Positions 1 to 8,849 of a stretch of DNA of 41,542 nt are shown piece by piece. The notes beneath the pieces are model-generated. The model was not told where the DNA came from. It ran no database searches and saw nothing but the letters and a program-made list of their open reading frames with translations. This DNA comes from Ensifer sp. IC3342. GTDB lineage: Bacteria > Pseudomonadota > Alphaproteobacteria > Rhizobiales > Rhizobiaceae. Made by a program: the position numbers and the translations under genes. The DNA is taken from contig NZ_JADYVE010000027.1 in the NCBI RefSeq assembly GCF_020193655.1, forward strand, positions 1 through 41,542. The letters run 5' to 3'. Each line of letters opens with the position of its first letter. The stretch's first letter is position 1.

Positions 1-254
1 TCGGGCAGGCGGAGGCTTGAAGTTGTACCGTCCTGACCTTTAGGTCAGCTCACTTCCTCTGGCGCCATCAGAGTGCCCGGCAATTTTAAAGCCGACGCCG
101 CAGATGTCGGCACAGATTACAGCTGAATTCTTCGTGAAGCAGTGGCTCGTGCGCGTCATAGTCGCATACACATTCATACGACAGACTACAGGCTTCAGCG
201 GCAGTCGTTTGAGCGCCGACCGCTCATTCAGTTGCGACCTAAAGCGTGTCGCGT

Positions 255-527
255 TCAATCGGCCTCATATCCGGCCGCATTGAGGTAGTTCCGTCATTCT
301 GTGACGGAGAAGAGATTGCAGATGTCGCCGAGGACATCGGCGATGGCGTCGAAACTGCGGGCGGCCCGCTTGCGCAGGAGCGCCTTGAGCTTGGAGAAGG
401 CCATTTCGATCGGGTTGAGGCGACCGCCTCGTGCACAACGCCTACCGCATCGAACTTTCCGGCGAAAGCTTGCGAAAGCAGCGTCAAACACCATCCGCCG
501 CTTGACTGCGCGACAATCACGAGCCAT
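255..527 (-). pseudogene. IS630-family transposase, C-terminal relic
   Basis: The minus strand encodes the tail of an IS630-type DDE transposase. The stretch LNPIEMAFSKLKALLRKRAA matches the NPIE(M/N)..SKLK block that carries the last catalytic acid of this family. Further on, the family's ECRNY motif reads E-stop-RNY (TGC changed to TGA near 296), followed by LNAAGYEAD and the normal stop at about 255. The N-terminal two thirds are missing, and upstream residues lose similarity at about 430. The fragment abuts an IS110 relic on the same strand, so this end of the window is a graveyard of insertion sequences. It is not expected to be functional. Confidence 0.7.
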
Positions 528-649
528 TCAAAACAACGACCCAGAGGCACACCAACTGTCCGGCTTCAAATCGGAACCGTGTCCGGCACGAGATCGGAAT
601 ACCTGTCCGGCTTCAGATTGGAATAGCCGTCCGGCATCATCGGAATACG

Positions 650-1130
650 AACCTTGCCTATTGCCTTTCTTCTGCGGTTTCCCGTCCTGCAGTTCCATGG
701 CGCGGGTCTTGTGTGCGAGAGACCGGGACGCGCCCGAGGATAGTCGGTCCCCTCGGTCAACATGTGCCAGACCAGAACCGTCAGTTTGCGAGCTACGGCG
801 ACGGTCGCTATCTGAATGGCCGCGGCTAGCCCTGACCCGGACGAAGGAAGCGTGCAGCGGCCCCGGCGCTTCCGCCGCCCATGCCGCCTCAACCAACATG
901 GCTCGCGCATGACTACGGCCAACTATGCTGATGCGTCCGTGAGCAGCACCAAGTCCGGATTGGCGAACCCGCGGATTGAGGCGGAAGTAGCTTACCACCG
1001 TCTGCGGCCTCTTGAAGCGCCTGCCGATGGCAGCCATTAAACCAGGTTGCCACGGTGAGGTTGACGCCTGTGATCGCCAGCAGTCGTCTGCCCGCAGGAT
1101 CGTCCTATGTGCCTGTGCGATCGCTCTGAC
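650..1130 (-). pseudogene. IS110-family transposase, C-terminal relic with frameshift
   Basis: Two minus-strand frames together give the C-terminal Transposase_20 region of an IS110-type transposase. The first carries GRRFKRPQTVVSYFRLNPRV and RQSGLGAAHGRISIVGRSHA, the typical helix-hairpin-helix target region. The second carries IATVAVARKLTVLVWHMLTE, the usual end of the family. The switch between frames lies near 830. The N-terminal DEDD catalytic half is absent. It differs from the intact IS110 gene at 17160, so it derives from another element. Confidence 0.7.
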
Positions 1131-1483
1131 CTGCAGCGGATTGGCAATTGCCACCCTGCGCACGAATGGCGACAGCACGCGAGATTACGCCATGCAGTTA
1201 CCGGTCGCCTCTATGACACTTCGTAGTTTGCCGAGGGCTTTTGTCCGATGTTGAACAAAAGAAGTTGCAAAGTGCTTGTAAGCGCGTTCGAGCGTGGCGC
1301 GCGGGCGGCTTTCGTCGATGGCTGCGCGGGGCCCGCGGCGGCGGTATCTTTTTGGTGAGGTAACCCGTACTCAAGGCGGTGGAAAGCATTCGCATCAGGT
1401 GTGCCGAGCTGCTAGCTCGAGGGGAAGTTTCTATCGACAGAACTTGAGACCACGTGGATCGCCTTTGGGCAAATCGCCGGTAG
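1131..1483. other. no gene recognised
   Basis: Short open frames occur on both strands but none shows a recognisable family, a convincing ribosome-binding site or conserved motifs. The stretch separates the IS110 relic from the decayed dsbA-like gene and probably holds worn IS or promoter remains. Confidence 0.4.
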
Positions 1484-1980
1484 CTGGCGGCCGTTATTGC
1501 GCAGCGGCACGTCGAAATCTTCAACGATCCCGATTCGCCGGTTGGAGCCAACCCAAAGGGCCGCACCAACCTTGCGGAGTTCTTCGATTACAACTGCCCC
1601 CACTGCCGCCAGGCGGCACCGATGCTCGCTGGACTGGAGCGGGAGGACAGAGATCTGCGCGTCGTCTTCAAGCAAAACCCCGTCTTCGGCCCCGACTCGG
1701 TCTTTGCTGCCCGTGCCGCCCTCGCCAGTCAGAAGCAGGGCAAGCACGAGGCCCTGATGGCACACCCCGGCCCGGTCACCCAGAACTCAACTTTGGAAAT
1801 CGCCGCCCAGCTCGGGCTCGACCTCGAGCGGCTCAAGAAGGATATGGACGACCCCGCGGTCGATGAGGAAATCAAGCGCACCAGAGGGCTCGCCCGAGAC
1901 CTGCACCTCTCTGGTGTGCCTCCTTCGTCGTCGGCAAGGAGATCGTACAGGGTGCGCGCAATGCCGACGAGATGAAGCGG
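1484..1980 (+). pseudogene. DsbA-family thiol oxidoreductase, decayed
   Basis: The frame reads IFNDPDSPVGANPKGRTNLA then EFFDYNCPHCRQAAPML, which is the thioredoxin-fold active-site region of DsbA/Com1-type proteins with a CPHC redox pair. The helical insert follows (EREDRDLRVVFKQNPVFGPD and onward to about residue 150). At about 1920 a one-base insertion shifts the frame: the family's GVPSFVVGKEIVQGARNADE continues in the next frame to about 1980. The frame is closed by a stop at 1481-1483 directly upstream and has no start codon, so the signal peptide and N-terminus are lost. It lies immediately before a ccdA relic. The two once formed a periplasmic thiol-redox pair, with CcdA passing electrons across the inner membrane to thioredoxin-like partners. 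Both are now broken. Confidence 0.8.
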
Positions 1981-2013
1981 TTGATCAAGTCGGCGCAGGG
2001 GCTTTGGGTACAG

Positions 2014-2640
2014 ATGTCGGCGATCTCAAATATCGGCCTGATAACAGCTTCATGGCGGGACTCGTCTCGTTCCTGTCGCCCTGCGTCCTGCCGCTCGTGC
2101 CAGGATACATCTCGTATGTTTCGGGCAATGCGCTCGCCCGGCAGGGTGATGCGACTGCCGGCCGGCTCGTGACGCTGTCGCTCAGCCTCTGCTTCGTACT
2201 GGGCTTCTCGACCGTCTTCGTCGGGCTCGGCGCGACCACTACGGCCTCAGTCGGCTTCTCTCTTCTTATCGGGACGAGGCGACACTCATTGGCGCGCGAT
2301 GGTCATTTTCCTCGGCGTGTTCATGACCGGCCTTGTCCGGGTGCCCTGGTTCGAACGGGATCTGCGCTTCCATGGCAGCATCCGCGGCGGTCGTCCGGTC
2401 AGTGCGTTTTTTGCTGGGACTCGCCTTCGGCTTTGGCTGGACCCCGTGCATCGGTCCCGTGCTAGGCGCGATCCTCACCGTTAGTGCGCTTTCGTCAACG
2501 GCTTCGGCGGGCATTGTTCTCCTCGCCATCTATTCGCTGGGCGTCAGCGTTCCGTTCCTGTTGTCCGCGGCTTTTGCCGATCACCTGATGCGGCGCCTGA
2601 AGGCCGTGCGAAAACTTGGGCGCGCGTCCTCTCCTCTTCA
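2014..2640 (+). pseudogene. ccdA: CcdA-type cytochrome c biogenesis membrane protein, decayed
   Basis: The start at 2014 gives MSAISNIGLITA. After a frameshift near 2050 it continues with FMAGLVSFLSPCVLPLVPGY, the first CcdA transmembrane helix with its conserved cysteine-proline motif. Further frames supply VIFLGVFMTGLVRVPWFERD and LGLAFGFGWTPCIGPVLGAI, the second conserved cysteine helix, then IYSLGVSVPFLLSAAF. At least three frameshifts (about 2050, 2280 and 2390) break the gene, which would otherwise be near the usual 240 residues. Intact CcdA carries reducing equivalents from cytoplasmic thioredoxin to periplasmic partners. Its pairing with the decayed DsbA-like gene upstream fits that role. 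Confidence 0.85.
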
Positions 2641-3058
2641 AACCAGCGCGATCATAGCTGGTCGCTTCGGGAGGGCGGGCCATCCCATAATCATAAAAGG
2701 GACTAAAGCGGAAACCCTTCCGATTCAGTCAAAGCCGGAACCGCTCGAGGTCGCGCCGCCCAGACACGGGCGGCCCCCGCCCACCACCTCACGGCAATGG
2801 GCGAAACGCTCCGCACAACGGAAACGCTGCGCGTATCGCCCATTGCTTCGCCCGCGCAAACGCGCATAACTAGCCACCGAACTCCAGCCGCAAATGGATG
2901 ATCGTCCGGGATCACAGCGCTGGTCAGCGACTGCGAAAGGGTCAACGGTGATCCTCCTCATGCAATGGCCTCTGCTGCAGGTCGCCCGCCTTGGCTCGCG
3001 GTCGCACCGGCAAGATGCACTCGACCTCGCGCGAAATCATGAGTTGGCGCGCCCAAGC
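2641..3058. other. no gene recognised
   Basis: This stretch lies between the ccdA relic and the RpiR gene. Minus-strand open frames of about 80 codons exist at 2703-2961 but have no recognisable family and unusual composition. Nothing here can be supported as a gene. Confidence 0.4.
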
Positions 3059-3964
3059 TCAGATCTTCCGACGCGGAATGGTTGAGGCGTAGGTGTTCAT
3101 CGAGGAGAGGTGACGGTCGGCGCGCTTAAGCTCCTCCAGAGCCCTCGCTCGATCCTGGGCTGCCAGCAGGCCACATAGTACCTCCGAGACGGCGAGGGCC
3201 GGCGTCAAGGTATGGAAGAATGTCTGGCTCTCGGTTGGGAACAGGACCACGTGTTCCGCGATAGTTACCAGGGGTGAAACCTCGCTGTCGGTAATCGCAA
3301 CAATTCCTAGCCCTTTTTCACGGGCAGCTTCGGCAAGCTCGAGGGTGCAAAGTGAGTAGGGGTTAATGGAGATGGCGAGTAGGACATCGTCGGCGCTAGC
3401 GCGGATGAGCGCATCGCCGCTGGTACCAGCTGGACCATCGAGATGGACGGTCTTTTCGCCAAGCAACGTCATGACATAATGGAAGTGCCAGGCCACCGAG
3501 TGGCAGGAGCGTAGGCCGAGAACATAAATCCTTCGGGCTTTTCCAAGCCGGTCCGCCATCTTGCTCAGGTGTAAAAGGTTATCTGGTTCACACAGACGAG
3601 CGACCTGTGCGGAGAGGCCTTGGAGCATACGGTATGCCAGACCCTCACCGCTCACCGCGCCTCCCTCTCTCTGCAGCGCCCGGGCGGCAAATCCGTCGGC
3701 GCTCACTCGAATAACGTCGGCATGCTCGCCACGAAAATCTTCATATCCCGAGAAGCCAAGAAACTTCGCCAATCGCGTCATTGTGGAGGGTTGCACGCCC
3801 GCATTGCGCGCCAATTCCCGCATTGAAACGAGTGCCACTTCTTGTGGATGCTCTAAGATGTGACGAGCGGCCTGCTGCAGCTGCTCGGACATGTCGTCAA
3901 ACCGCTCAATGATACGAGCGTGCACAGGACCCTTTTGCAACGTTTGCCTCATATACGATGCCAT
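3059..3964 (-). CDS. RpiR/MurR-family transcriptional regulator
   Basis: This 301-residue protein has the two-domain layout of RpiR regulators. An N-terminal HTH_6 domain covers residues about 15-85, with the recognition region VQPSTMTRLAKFLGFSGYED. A C-terminal SIS sugar-isomerase-type domain covers about 125-260, with IYVLGLRSCHSVAWHFHYVM and DDVLLAISINPYSLCTLELA. SIS domains in this family bind a phosphosugar or other small effector and change DNA binding. The gene is intact and is divergent from the class III aminotransferase gene. The 209-base spacer between them holds a palindromic site and a half site (see 4061-4105). The same palindrome precedes other intact operons in the window, so this protein is the likely local regulator and probably controls its own promoter. 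Whether it represses or activates cannot be told from sequence. Confidence 0.9.
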   Translation of the reverse strand: MASYMRQTLQKGPVHARIIERFDDMSEQLQQAARHILEHPQEVALVSMRELARNAGVQPSTMTRLAKFLGFSGYEDFRGEHADVIRVSADGFAARALQREGGAVSGEGLAYRMLQGLSAQVARLCEPDNLLHLSKMADRLGKARRIYVLGLRSCHSVAWHFHYVMTLLGEKTVHLDGPAGTSGDALIRASADDVLLAISINPYSLCTLELAEAAREKGLGIVAITDSEVSPLVTIAEHVVLFPTESQTFFHTLTPALAVSEVLCGLLAAQDRARALEELKRADRHLSSMNTYASTIPRRKI

Positions 3965-4060
3965 AGTTCACCTGAACCATCTCTCTCCCCGGTGAAAAAG
4001 TCAAACATTTGGGGGCTAAGCCTGGCGGGCGGCGTCAATCCGAAAAGGGAGAGCGTCAAG

Positions 4061-4105
4061 GGCAACAAATGCACCAAAATAACCTGTATAAAACAATTGT
4101 TGCAT
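4061..4105. promoter_or_regulatory. putative RpiR operator region (half site plus palindrome)
   Basis: In the spacer between the rpiR-like gene and the aminotransferase gene, 4062-4071 reads GCAACAAATG, a left half site. 4092-4101 reads AACAATTGTT, a perfect 10-base palindrome extended on the right by GCA. The form matches sites at 6174, 12193 and 12767 (consensus AACANNTGTTGCA). The palindrome lies about 70 bases before the aminotransferase start. Binding by the adjacent RpiR protein is inferred, not shown. Confidence 0.55.
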
Positions 4106-4173
4106 TTTTTCATGAAACCTGCAATTCAATTAGTAAACGCGCCGGAATTCTGGAAAGACAGCCCGAGATCACC

Positions 4174-5499
4174 ATGACTAAAATCCTCCACCGAAGCATC
4201 GGTAAAGATTTGCCAACAGCCGTAACAGGCGAAGGTATCTACATCACGGATAGCGATGGGCGGAGCTACATAGATGGATCAGGCGGCGCGGCTGTCAGTT
4301 GCCTGGGGCATAATCATCCAGAAATTCTTGATGCGATGAAGGTCCAAATGTGCCGGATCAGCTATGCTCACACTTCGTTTTTCACGACCGACGTTGCCGA
4401 ACGGCTCGCAGAGCAGCTCGTAGAATTGGCCCCAAAGGGGCTGGACTACGTCTACCTGGTTTCGGGGGGGTCTGAAGCTGTGGAGGCTGCGCTCAAGATG
4501 GCGCGGCAGTATTTCGTCGAAATCGGTCAATCGCAGCGACGTCATATCATCGCACGCCGCCAAAGCTACCACGGAAATACCATTGCCGCACTAGCAACGG
4601 GTGGTAATGCCTGGCGCCGGGAGCAGTTCAAGCCGATTCTGCCAGAAACGCACCACGTTTCGCCGTGCTACGCGTATCGAGACATGCAAGAGGGGGAATC
4701 GCCGGAGACCTACGCCGAGCGGCTTGCAGCGGAACTCGAGGGAAAGGTCATTGAACTTGGGGCGGATAAGGTCATGGCTTTCGTGGCCGAACCGGTCGTT
4801 GGAGCCACGCTGGGCGCGGTGGCGCCCGTGGCCGACTATTTCACGCGGGTTCGGAAGGTTTGCGACAAGTACGGCATCTTGCTCATCCTTGACGAAGTGA
4901 TGTGTGGAATGGGGCGCACTGGCACGATTTTCGCGCTGGAGCAGGAAGGGATAGTGCCGGATCTGGTGACCATTGCGAAGGGTCTGGGCGGCGGTTACCA
5001 GCCGATTGGCGCAGTGATGCTGTCTGGTGACATCTATCGTGCATTCGCGGATGGATCTGGCCTGTTCCAGCATGGACACACATATATCGGTCATCCGATC
5101 GCTGCGGCGGCAGCCAGCAAAGTGATAGAAATTCTAGCGCGCCCGGAGATGATGGCGAGCGTCCTGAAAATGGGCGAGCGCCTTCAGGCGGGACTTGATG
5201 CGACGCTCGGTCAATCGCCCTACGTCGGCGATATCCGTGGCCGCGGTCTTTTCCGCGGGATCGAAATAGTCGCAGACAAAAACACCAAGCTGCCTTTCGA
5301 TCCCGCCCGCAATATAAACTCCAGAATCAAGACGGAGGCGATGCAGCGAGGTCTGATGTGCTACCCGATGGGCGGCACCATCGATGGGATACATGGTGAC
5401 CATGTGCTGCTGGCGCCGCCGTACATTATACGACCCGAGCAGATAGATCTGATTGTGGAACGCCTCGCTGACGCAATACGCGCAGCGGTCGCAAACTAA
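4174..5499 (+). CDS. class III PLP-dependent aminotransferase
   Basis: The 441-residue protein is a full-length fold-type I, class III aminotransferase (the family of omega-amino acid, GABA and taurine aminotransferases). Visible landmarks are SGGAAVSCLGHNHPEI near the N-terminus, the phosphate-binding turn VSGGSEAVEAALKMAR, the cofactor-ring aspartate in LILDEVMCGMGRTG (D240), and the Schiff-base lysine in VTIAKGLGGGYQP (K269). The frame is open further upstream to 4009, but MTKILHRSIG at 4174 matches where the family begins, and the operator lies in the upstream part. These enzymes move the amino group of a terminal amine or omega-amino acid to a keto acid. The substrate cannot be read here. 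The gene is the first of a cluster with a CMD-like gene and a peptide-type transporter, which suggests a catabolic job on the imported compound. Confidence 0.9.
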   Translation: MTKILHRSIGKDLPTAVTGEGIYITDSDGRSYIDGSGGAAVSCLGHNHPEILDAMKVQMCRISYAHTSFFTTDVAERLAEQLVELAPKGLDYVYLVSGGSEAVEAALKMARQYFVEIGQSQRRHIIARRQSYHGNTIAALATGGNAWRREQFKPILPETHHVSPCYAYRDMQEGESPETYAERLAAELEGKVIELGADKVMAFVAEPVVGATLGAVAPVADYFTRVRKVCDKYGILLILDEVMCGMGRTGTIFALEQEGIVPDLVTIAKGLGGGYQPIGAVMLSGDIYRAFADGSGLFQHGHTYIGHPIAAAAASKVIEILARPEMMASVLKMGERLQAGLDATLGQSPYVGDIRGRGLFRGIEIVADKNTKLPFDPARNINSRIKTEAMQRGLMCYPMGGTIDGIHGDHVLLAPPYIIRPEQIDLIVERLADAIRAAVAN

Positions 5500-5515
5500 G
5501 TTGGCCATCGCTCCT

Positions 5516-6073
5516 ATGACGACATCTCCCTGCCCACCCATATCCGACGAACAATGGCCCGCTGAAATCGCGGACATGAGGGCCGGTTTTGCCGGAGTAC
5601 TAAACGTGTATCGCACGATGGCCCATCATCCGGCGTTGCTGAAGGCGTGGGCTCCATTGCGGCAACATATCGTCAAGGAAAGCGCCTTGGGGGCAGTCCG
5701 CTCCGAGCTCGTGATACTACGGGCCGCCTATCGGATGGCCTCGGCCTATGAGTGGACCCATCATGTAAGCCGGGCCCGTGCCCTTGGTATTTCGGATGCT
5801 CGCATCATCGCCATGCAAGGCATGCCCAGCGGCGAGGACGGGCTGATTGCCCGCGCCGTCGACGCACTTTTCGATGGATTCTCCCTGCCATCACAGCTTG
5901 AGGAGTCACTCTCGGCCGCCATAGGCAGACAAGCTGTTTTCGACCTGATCGCGACCGTCGGATTCTATACCGTTTTGGGGTACATCTTGATGACCTATGA
6001 CACGCCAATAGATGACATGGTCTCGAGAGAAATGGTGGAGCGGCCGCTTTCGGTTAATCGGTCAGCCATCTGA
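5516..6073 (+). CDS. carboxymuconolactone decarboxylase-like (AhpD-fold) protein
   Basis: The 185-residue protein fits the CMD family: the region from LNVYRTMAHHPALLKAWAPL through VRSELVILRAAYRMASAYEW is the typical helical core. The active-site stretch reads EWTHHVSRARALG (E79, W80, H82, H83). There is no CxxC pair, so it resembles the decarboxylase-like branch and not the peroxidase AhpD. The start at 5516 is 16 bases after the aminotransferase stop, so the two are probably cotranscribed. A longer frame beginning inside the aminotransferase gene (5453) is less likely. CMD-like proteins of this type often sit in catabolic clusters. The reaction here is unknown, and a decarboxylation or small-molecule hydrolysis step on the same substrate is an inference. 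Confidence 0.82.
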   Translation: MTTSPCPPISDEQWPAEIADMRAGFAGVLNVYRTMAHHPALLKAWAPLRQHIVKESALGAVRSELVILRAAYRMASAYEWTHHVSRARALGISDARIIAMQGMPSGEDGLIARAVDALFDGFSLPSQLEESLSAAIGRQAVFDLIATVGFYTVLGYILMTYDTPIDDMVSREMVERPLSVNRSAI

Positions 6074-6171
6074 CAACCTCCATCGCCTACCGAGAATACG
6101 AGCAGCCATACCCCGCACCGACCCATTGCATAACAGGTGTACGGCACAAATGAGTTATATAGCAATAGTCT

Positions 6172-6187
6172 AAAACATATGTTGCAA
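6172..6187. promoter_or_regulatory. putative RpiR operator before transporter operon
   Basis: Positions 6174-6183 read AACATATGTT, a perfect 10-base palindrome, followed by GCAA. It matches the sites at 4092, 12193 and 12767. It lies about 110 bases before the binding-protein start in a 221-base gap, where a promoter for the transporter operon is expected. The trans-acting factor is inferred to be the RpiR protein encoded at 3059-3964. Confidence 0.55.
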
Positions 6188-6294
6188 TAGTGCGCGAAGT
6201 GGAGTAGTGGTGGGTGGCCGGCAGCGATTGATTTGGACGCTGGAAAGCAGGCACAGGCGATGGTGCCAACAGAAATAAAAAAGGGGAATCGAAC

Positions 6295-7899
6295 ATGACC
6301 ATCCTTCGACGCGATCTTTTCAAGCTCGGCCTTGCAGCCGGAGCTGCTTTGTCACTCCCTTCGATCTCGCGCGCACAAGCCGGACCGGTCGACGTGCAGA
6401 CTGTTCGGCTAGTGTTGGCTGACCTGCAAGTCTACGATCCGATGTTTTCAGTAGGTGCTGCCACGCAAAATCATGGCATGGCGATTTACGATACGCTTTT
6501 CGCGCTCGACTCCAAGTTCATGCCCCAGCCACAAATGGTCGGTAGGTGGGGTGTTTCCGACGACAAGAGAACCTACACCTTCGAGCTTCGGGACGGCTTG
6601 GGGTGGCACGACGGCACCCCGGTCACCGCGGCGGACTGCGTCGCCTCGATTCGTCGCTGGGGACAGACTGGCAGCGGAGAACTGCTCATGGAGCGGGCCA
6701 AGGACATTTCGAAGAAGGATGATAAGACTTTCACGATCTCGCTCAAGGAGCCGTTGGGGGCCCTGACTGAGCGCCTGGCGACACTAGCGGGTAATTGCTT
6801 GTTCATCATGCGCGAGAAGGATGCGGATCGTCCCGCCACCGAGCAGGTGACCACGAACATCGGATCGGGCCCCTTTAAGTTCAATGAGGCTCTTGTCAAG
6901 CCGGGCGTAAGCTTTGCCTATGATCGCAACGAAAGATATGTACCACGGCGGGAACCATCCGACGGGTTCGCCGGCGGTAAGGTCGTCAACGTGGATCATA
7001 TTATCTGCGAAAATATCGGCAGTCAGCAGACTGCTTTGGCCGCTTTGCAGGCAGGCGAAATCGATGCAATCTATGGGCCGCCAGTCGATCTTTATTCGGT
7101 GATCGAGAGCGATCCCAACTTGGTAATTCAAGTTATAGACAAGGCCGGCGACGACGCGTGCCTGCGGTTAAACCACCTTCAGAAGCCCTTCAACAACGTC
7201 AAGGCGCGCCAAGCGATGCTTCACCTGATCGACCAGGAGGCGGTTTTGCGTGTCATAGCTCCGGACTCGAGATACGGCCGCCCCGTCACTTCGATCTTTG
7301 GGAACAGCACACCCTATTCCAACGACGAGAAAACGGACTGGTACCAACCCGGCGGCGACCCGGAGCGGGCCAAGCAACTTTTCCAGGAGGCGGGGTATGC
7401 CGGCGAAAAGGTCGTCATCCTTCAGCGCTCCGACACTGCGGTAGTAGTCAATGCTACGCAAGTTGTGGCGGCAAAGTTGCGCGAAATCGGTGTCAATGCT
7501 GAACTGGCGCCGAGCGACTACGGAGCGTACAGCAAACGTCGTGCGAACAAGGGCCCCGTAGAGGATGGCGGCTGGAGCCTTTTTATGTCATCTGATTCCG
7601 ACTATGTCCAAGGCGATCCGACCGCTGCAATCTACTTAAACGCGAGCGGCGAAAATGCCTGGTACGGATGGCCGAAGAACGATGAATTTGAGGCCCTACG
7701 CGCCAAATGGCCAGACATTGAAACGATTGACCACCGCAAGGCACTGGCCCGCCAGATGCAAAGCATTTGGTGGGATTTCGTTGGCGACATCAGGCTGGGG
7801 CAGGTTCTTACAACTGGAACTTTCGCACGACGCGCGGCGCTCACGGGCTTCATAGAGATGCCGCAGCGGGTAGCGCTCTGGAACCTGCAGAAGGTTTGA
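6295..7899 (+). CDS. ABC transporter substrate-binding protein, family 5, Tat-exported
   Basis: The 534-residue protein is a family 5 (peptide/nickel/opine type) solute-binding protein. It opens with a twin-arginine signal (LRRDLFKLGLAAGAALSLPS, cleavage likely after SRAQA), so the folded protein is probably exported by the Tat route. The SBP_bac_5 core is clear: MAIYDTLFALDSKFMPQPQM, then TYTFELRDGLGWHDGTPVTA with ADCVASIRRW, and later KPFNNVKARQAMLHLIDQEA. It is followed after 7 bases by two permease and two ATPase genes, making a complete uptake system. A ribosome-binding site of the form AAGGGGAA precedes the start. Relatives bind di/oligopeptides, opines or glutathione-like compounds, and the actual ligand is not visible. 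A decayed paralogue of its N-terminus lies at 12281. Confidence 0.93.
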   Translation: MTILRRDLFKLGLAAGAALSLPSISRAQAGPVDVQTVRLVLADLQVYDPMFSVGAATQNHGMAIYDTLFALDSKFMPQPQMVGRWGVSDDKRTYTFELRDGLGWHDGTPVTAADCVASIRRWGQTGSGELLMERAKDISKKDDKTFTISLKEPLGALTERLATLAGNCLFIMREKDADRPATEQVTTNIGSGPFKFNEALVKPGVSFAYDRNERYVPRREPSDGFAGGKVVNVDHIICENIGSQQTALAALQAGEIDAIYGPPVDLYSVIESDPNLVIQVIDKAGDDACLRLNHLQKPFNNVKARQAMLHLIDQEAVLRVIAPDSRYGRPVTSIFGNSTPYSNDEKTDWYQPGGDPERAKQLFQEAGYAGEKVVILQRSDTAVVVNATQVVAAKLREIGVNAELAPSDYGAYSKRRANKGPVEDGGWSLFMSSDSDYVQGDPTAAIYLNASGENAWYGWPKNDEFEALRAKWPDIETIDHRKALARQMQSIWWDFVGDIRLGQVLTTGTFARRAALTGFIEMPQRVALWNLQKV

Positions 7900-7906
7900 C
7901 AGCACC

Positions 7907-8848
7907 ATGGGCATCTACATCTTTCGCAGGATGGTCTCGGCCATCGTCGTCATGGCGATGGTCGGGGTGTTCGTTTTCCTGCTTCTCAGGTTCGCGCCGG
8001 GCGATCCGGCTGCCATCATCGCAGGCGATAACGCGACGCCACAGATGATCGCCGGCATCCGGGAGCGCCTAGGCCTCAATAAGCCGCTCCCCGTTCAGTT
8101 CATGCATTGGGCGCTCAGCATGCTCGGCGGCGACTTTGGGAGCTCAATCTTCACCGGACGACCGGTTCTGCAACTCCTCTCGCAGCGATTGGAGCCGACG
8201 GTTTCCCTGTCAATCCTGACTTGGATCCTGTCGGTGACCATGGGAGTGTCCTTCGGGATACTTGCGGCGTGGCGCGCTGGTGGGTCCATTGATCGTGCTC
8301 TCACGGTGTTCGCGGCCGTTGGATTCTCTGTGCCTGTGTTTGTGGTCGGTTATTTTCTCGTCTACTTTTTCGCAATCTCAACGAGATGGTTGCCGGTCCA
8401 AGGATACCAACCGATCGCCAATGGCGTCGGCCCATGGCTTGTTCATCTCATTCTTCCGACCGCGGCCTTGAGCGTTCCCTTCATAGCCTTCATCGCCCGA
8501 ATAACGCGGGCAAGTATGCTCGAGGTCCTCTCCGAAGACTACATGCGAACGGCCGCCGCCAAGGGCGCATCGCCGTATGCGATGCTTTTTCATCATGCCT
8601 TGAAGAATGCAGGCGTTCCGATCCTCACAGTGGTCGGTTTAAGCTTCGCCTATCTGATTAGCGGTGTCGTTCTCACGGAAACAGTCTTCAACGTACCGGG
8701 TGTCGGTCGTCTGGTGGTCGATGCGATCAACAGCCGCGACTACCCCATCATTCAAAGCGTGCTCATCCTCACTTCGGGGCTGTACGTCCTCATTAATCTC
8801 GCGGTCGACCTTGCCTACACGTTAATCGATCCCCGGATTCGGTATTGA
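7907..8848 (+). CDS. dppB: ABC transporter permease, DppB type
   Basis: The 313-residue inner-membrane protein has the layout of DppB/OppB permeases: a first helix at residues about 9-30 after MGIYIFRRM, the conserved periplasmic start FAPGDPAAII, and about six transmembrane segments. The cytoplasmic coupling loop reads DYMRTAAAKGASPYAMLFHH, the EAA-like motif that docks on the ATPases. The gene begins 7 bases after the binding-protein stop and ends one base before the next permease start, so it belongs to one operon. The symbol follows the best-known homologue and does not imply a dipeptide substrate. Confidence 0.92.
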   Translation: MGIYIFRRMVSAIVVMAMVGVFVFLLLRFAPGDPAAIIAGDNATPQMIAGIRERLGLNKPLPVQFMHWALSMLGGDFGSSIFTGRPVLQLLSQRLEPTVSLSILTWILSVTMGVSFGILAAWRAGGSIDRALTVFAAVGFSVPVFVVGYFLVYFFAISTRWLPVQGYQPIANGVGPWLVHLILPTAALSVPFIAFIARITRASMLEVLSEDYMRTAAAKGASPYAMLFHHALKNAGVPILTVVGLSFAYLISGVVLTETVFNVPGVGRLVVDAINSRDYPIIQSVLILTSGLYVLINLAVDLAYTLIDPRIRY

Positions 8849-8849
8849 T

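Noticed and set aside
1235..1280. A possible further operator-like sequence (GTTGAACAAAAGAAGTTGC)
   Set aside because: The arm spacing does not fit AACANNTGTT and it precedes no regulon-type gene.
4900..4940. Sigma-54-like element TGGCACGATTTTCGC
   Set aside because: It lies inside the aminotransferase coding sequence, the GC element is imperfect, and no gene starts downstream at the right distance.
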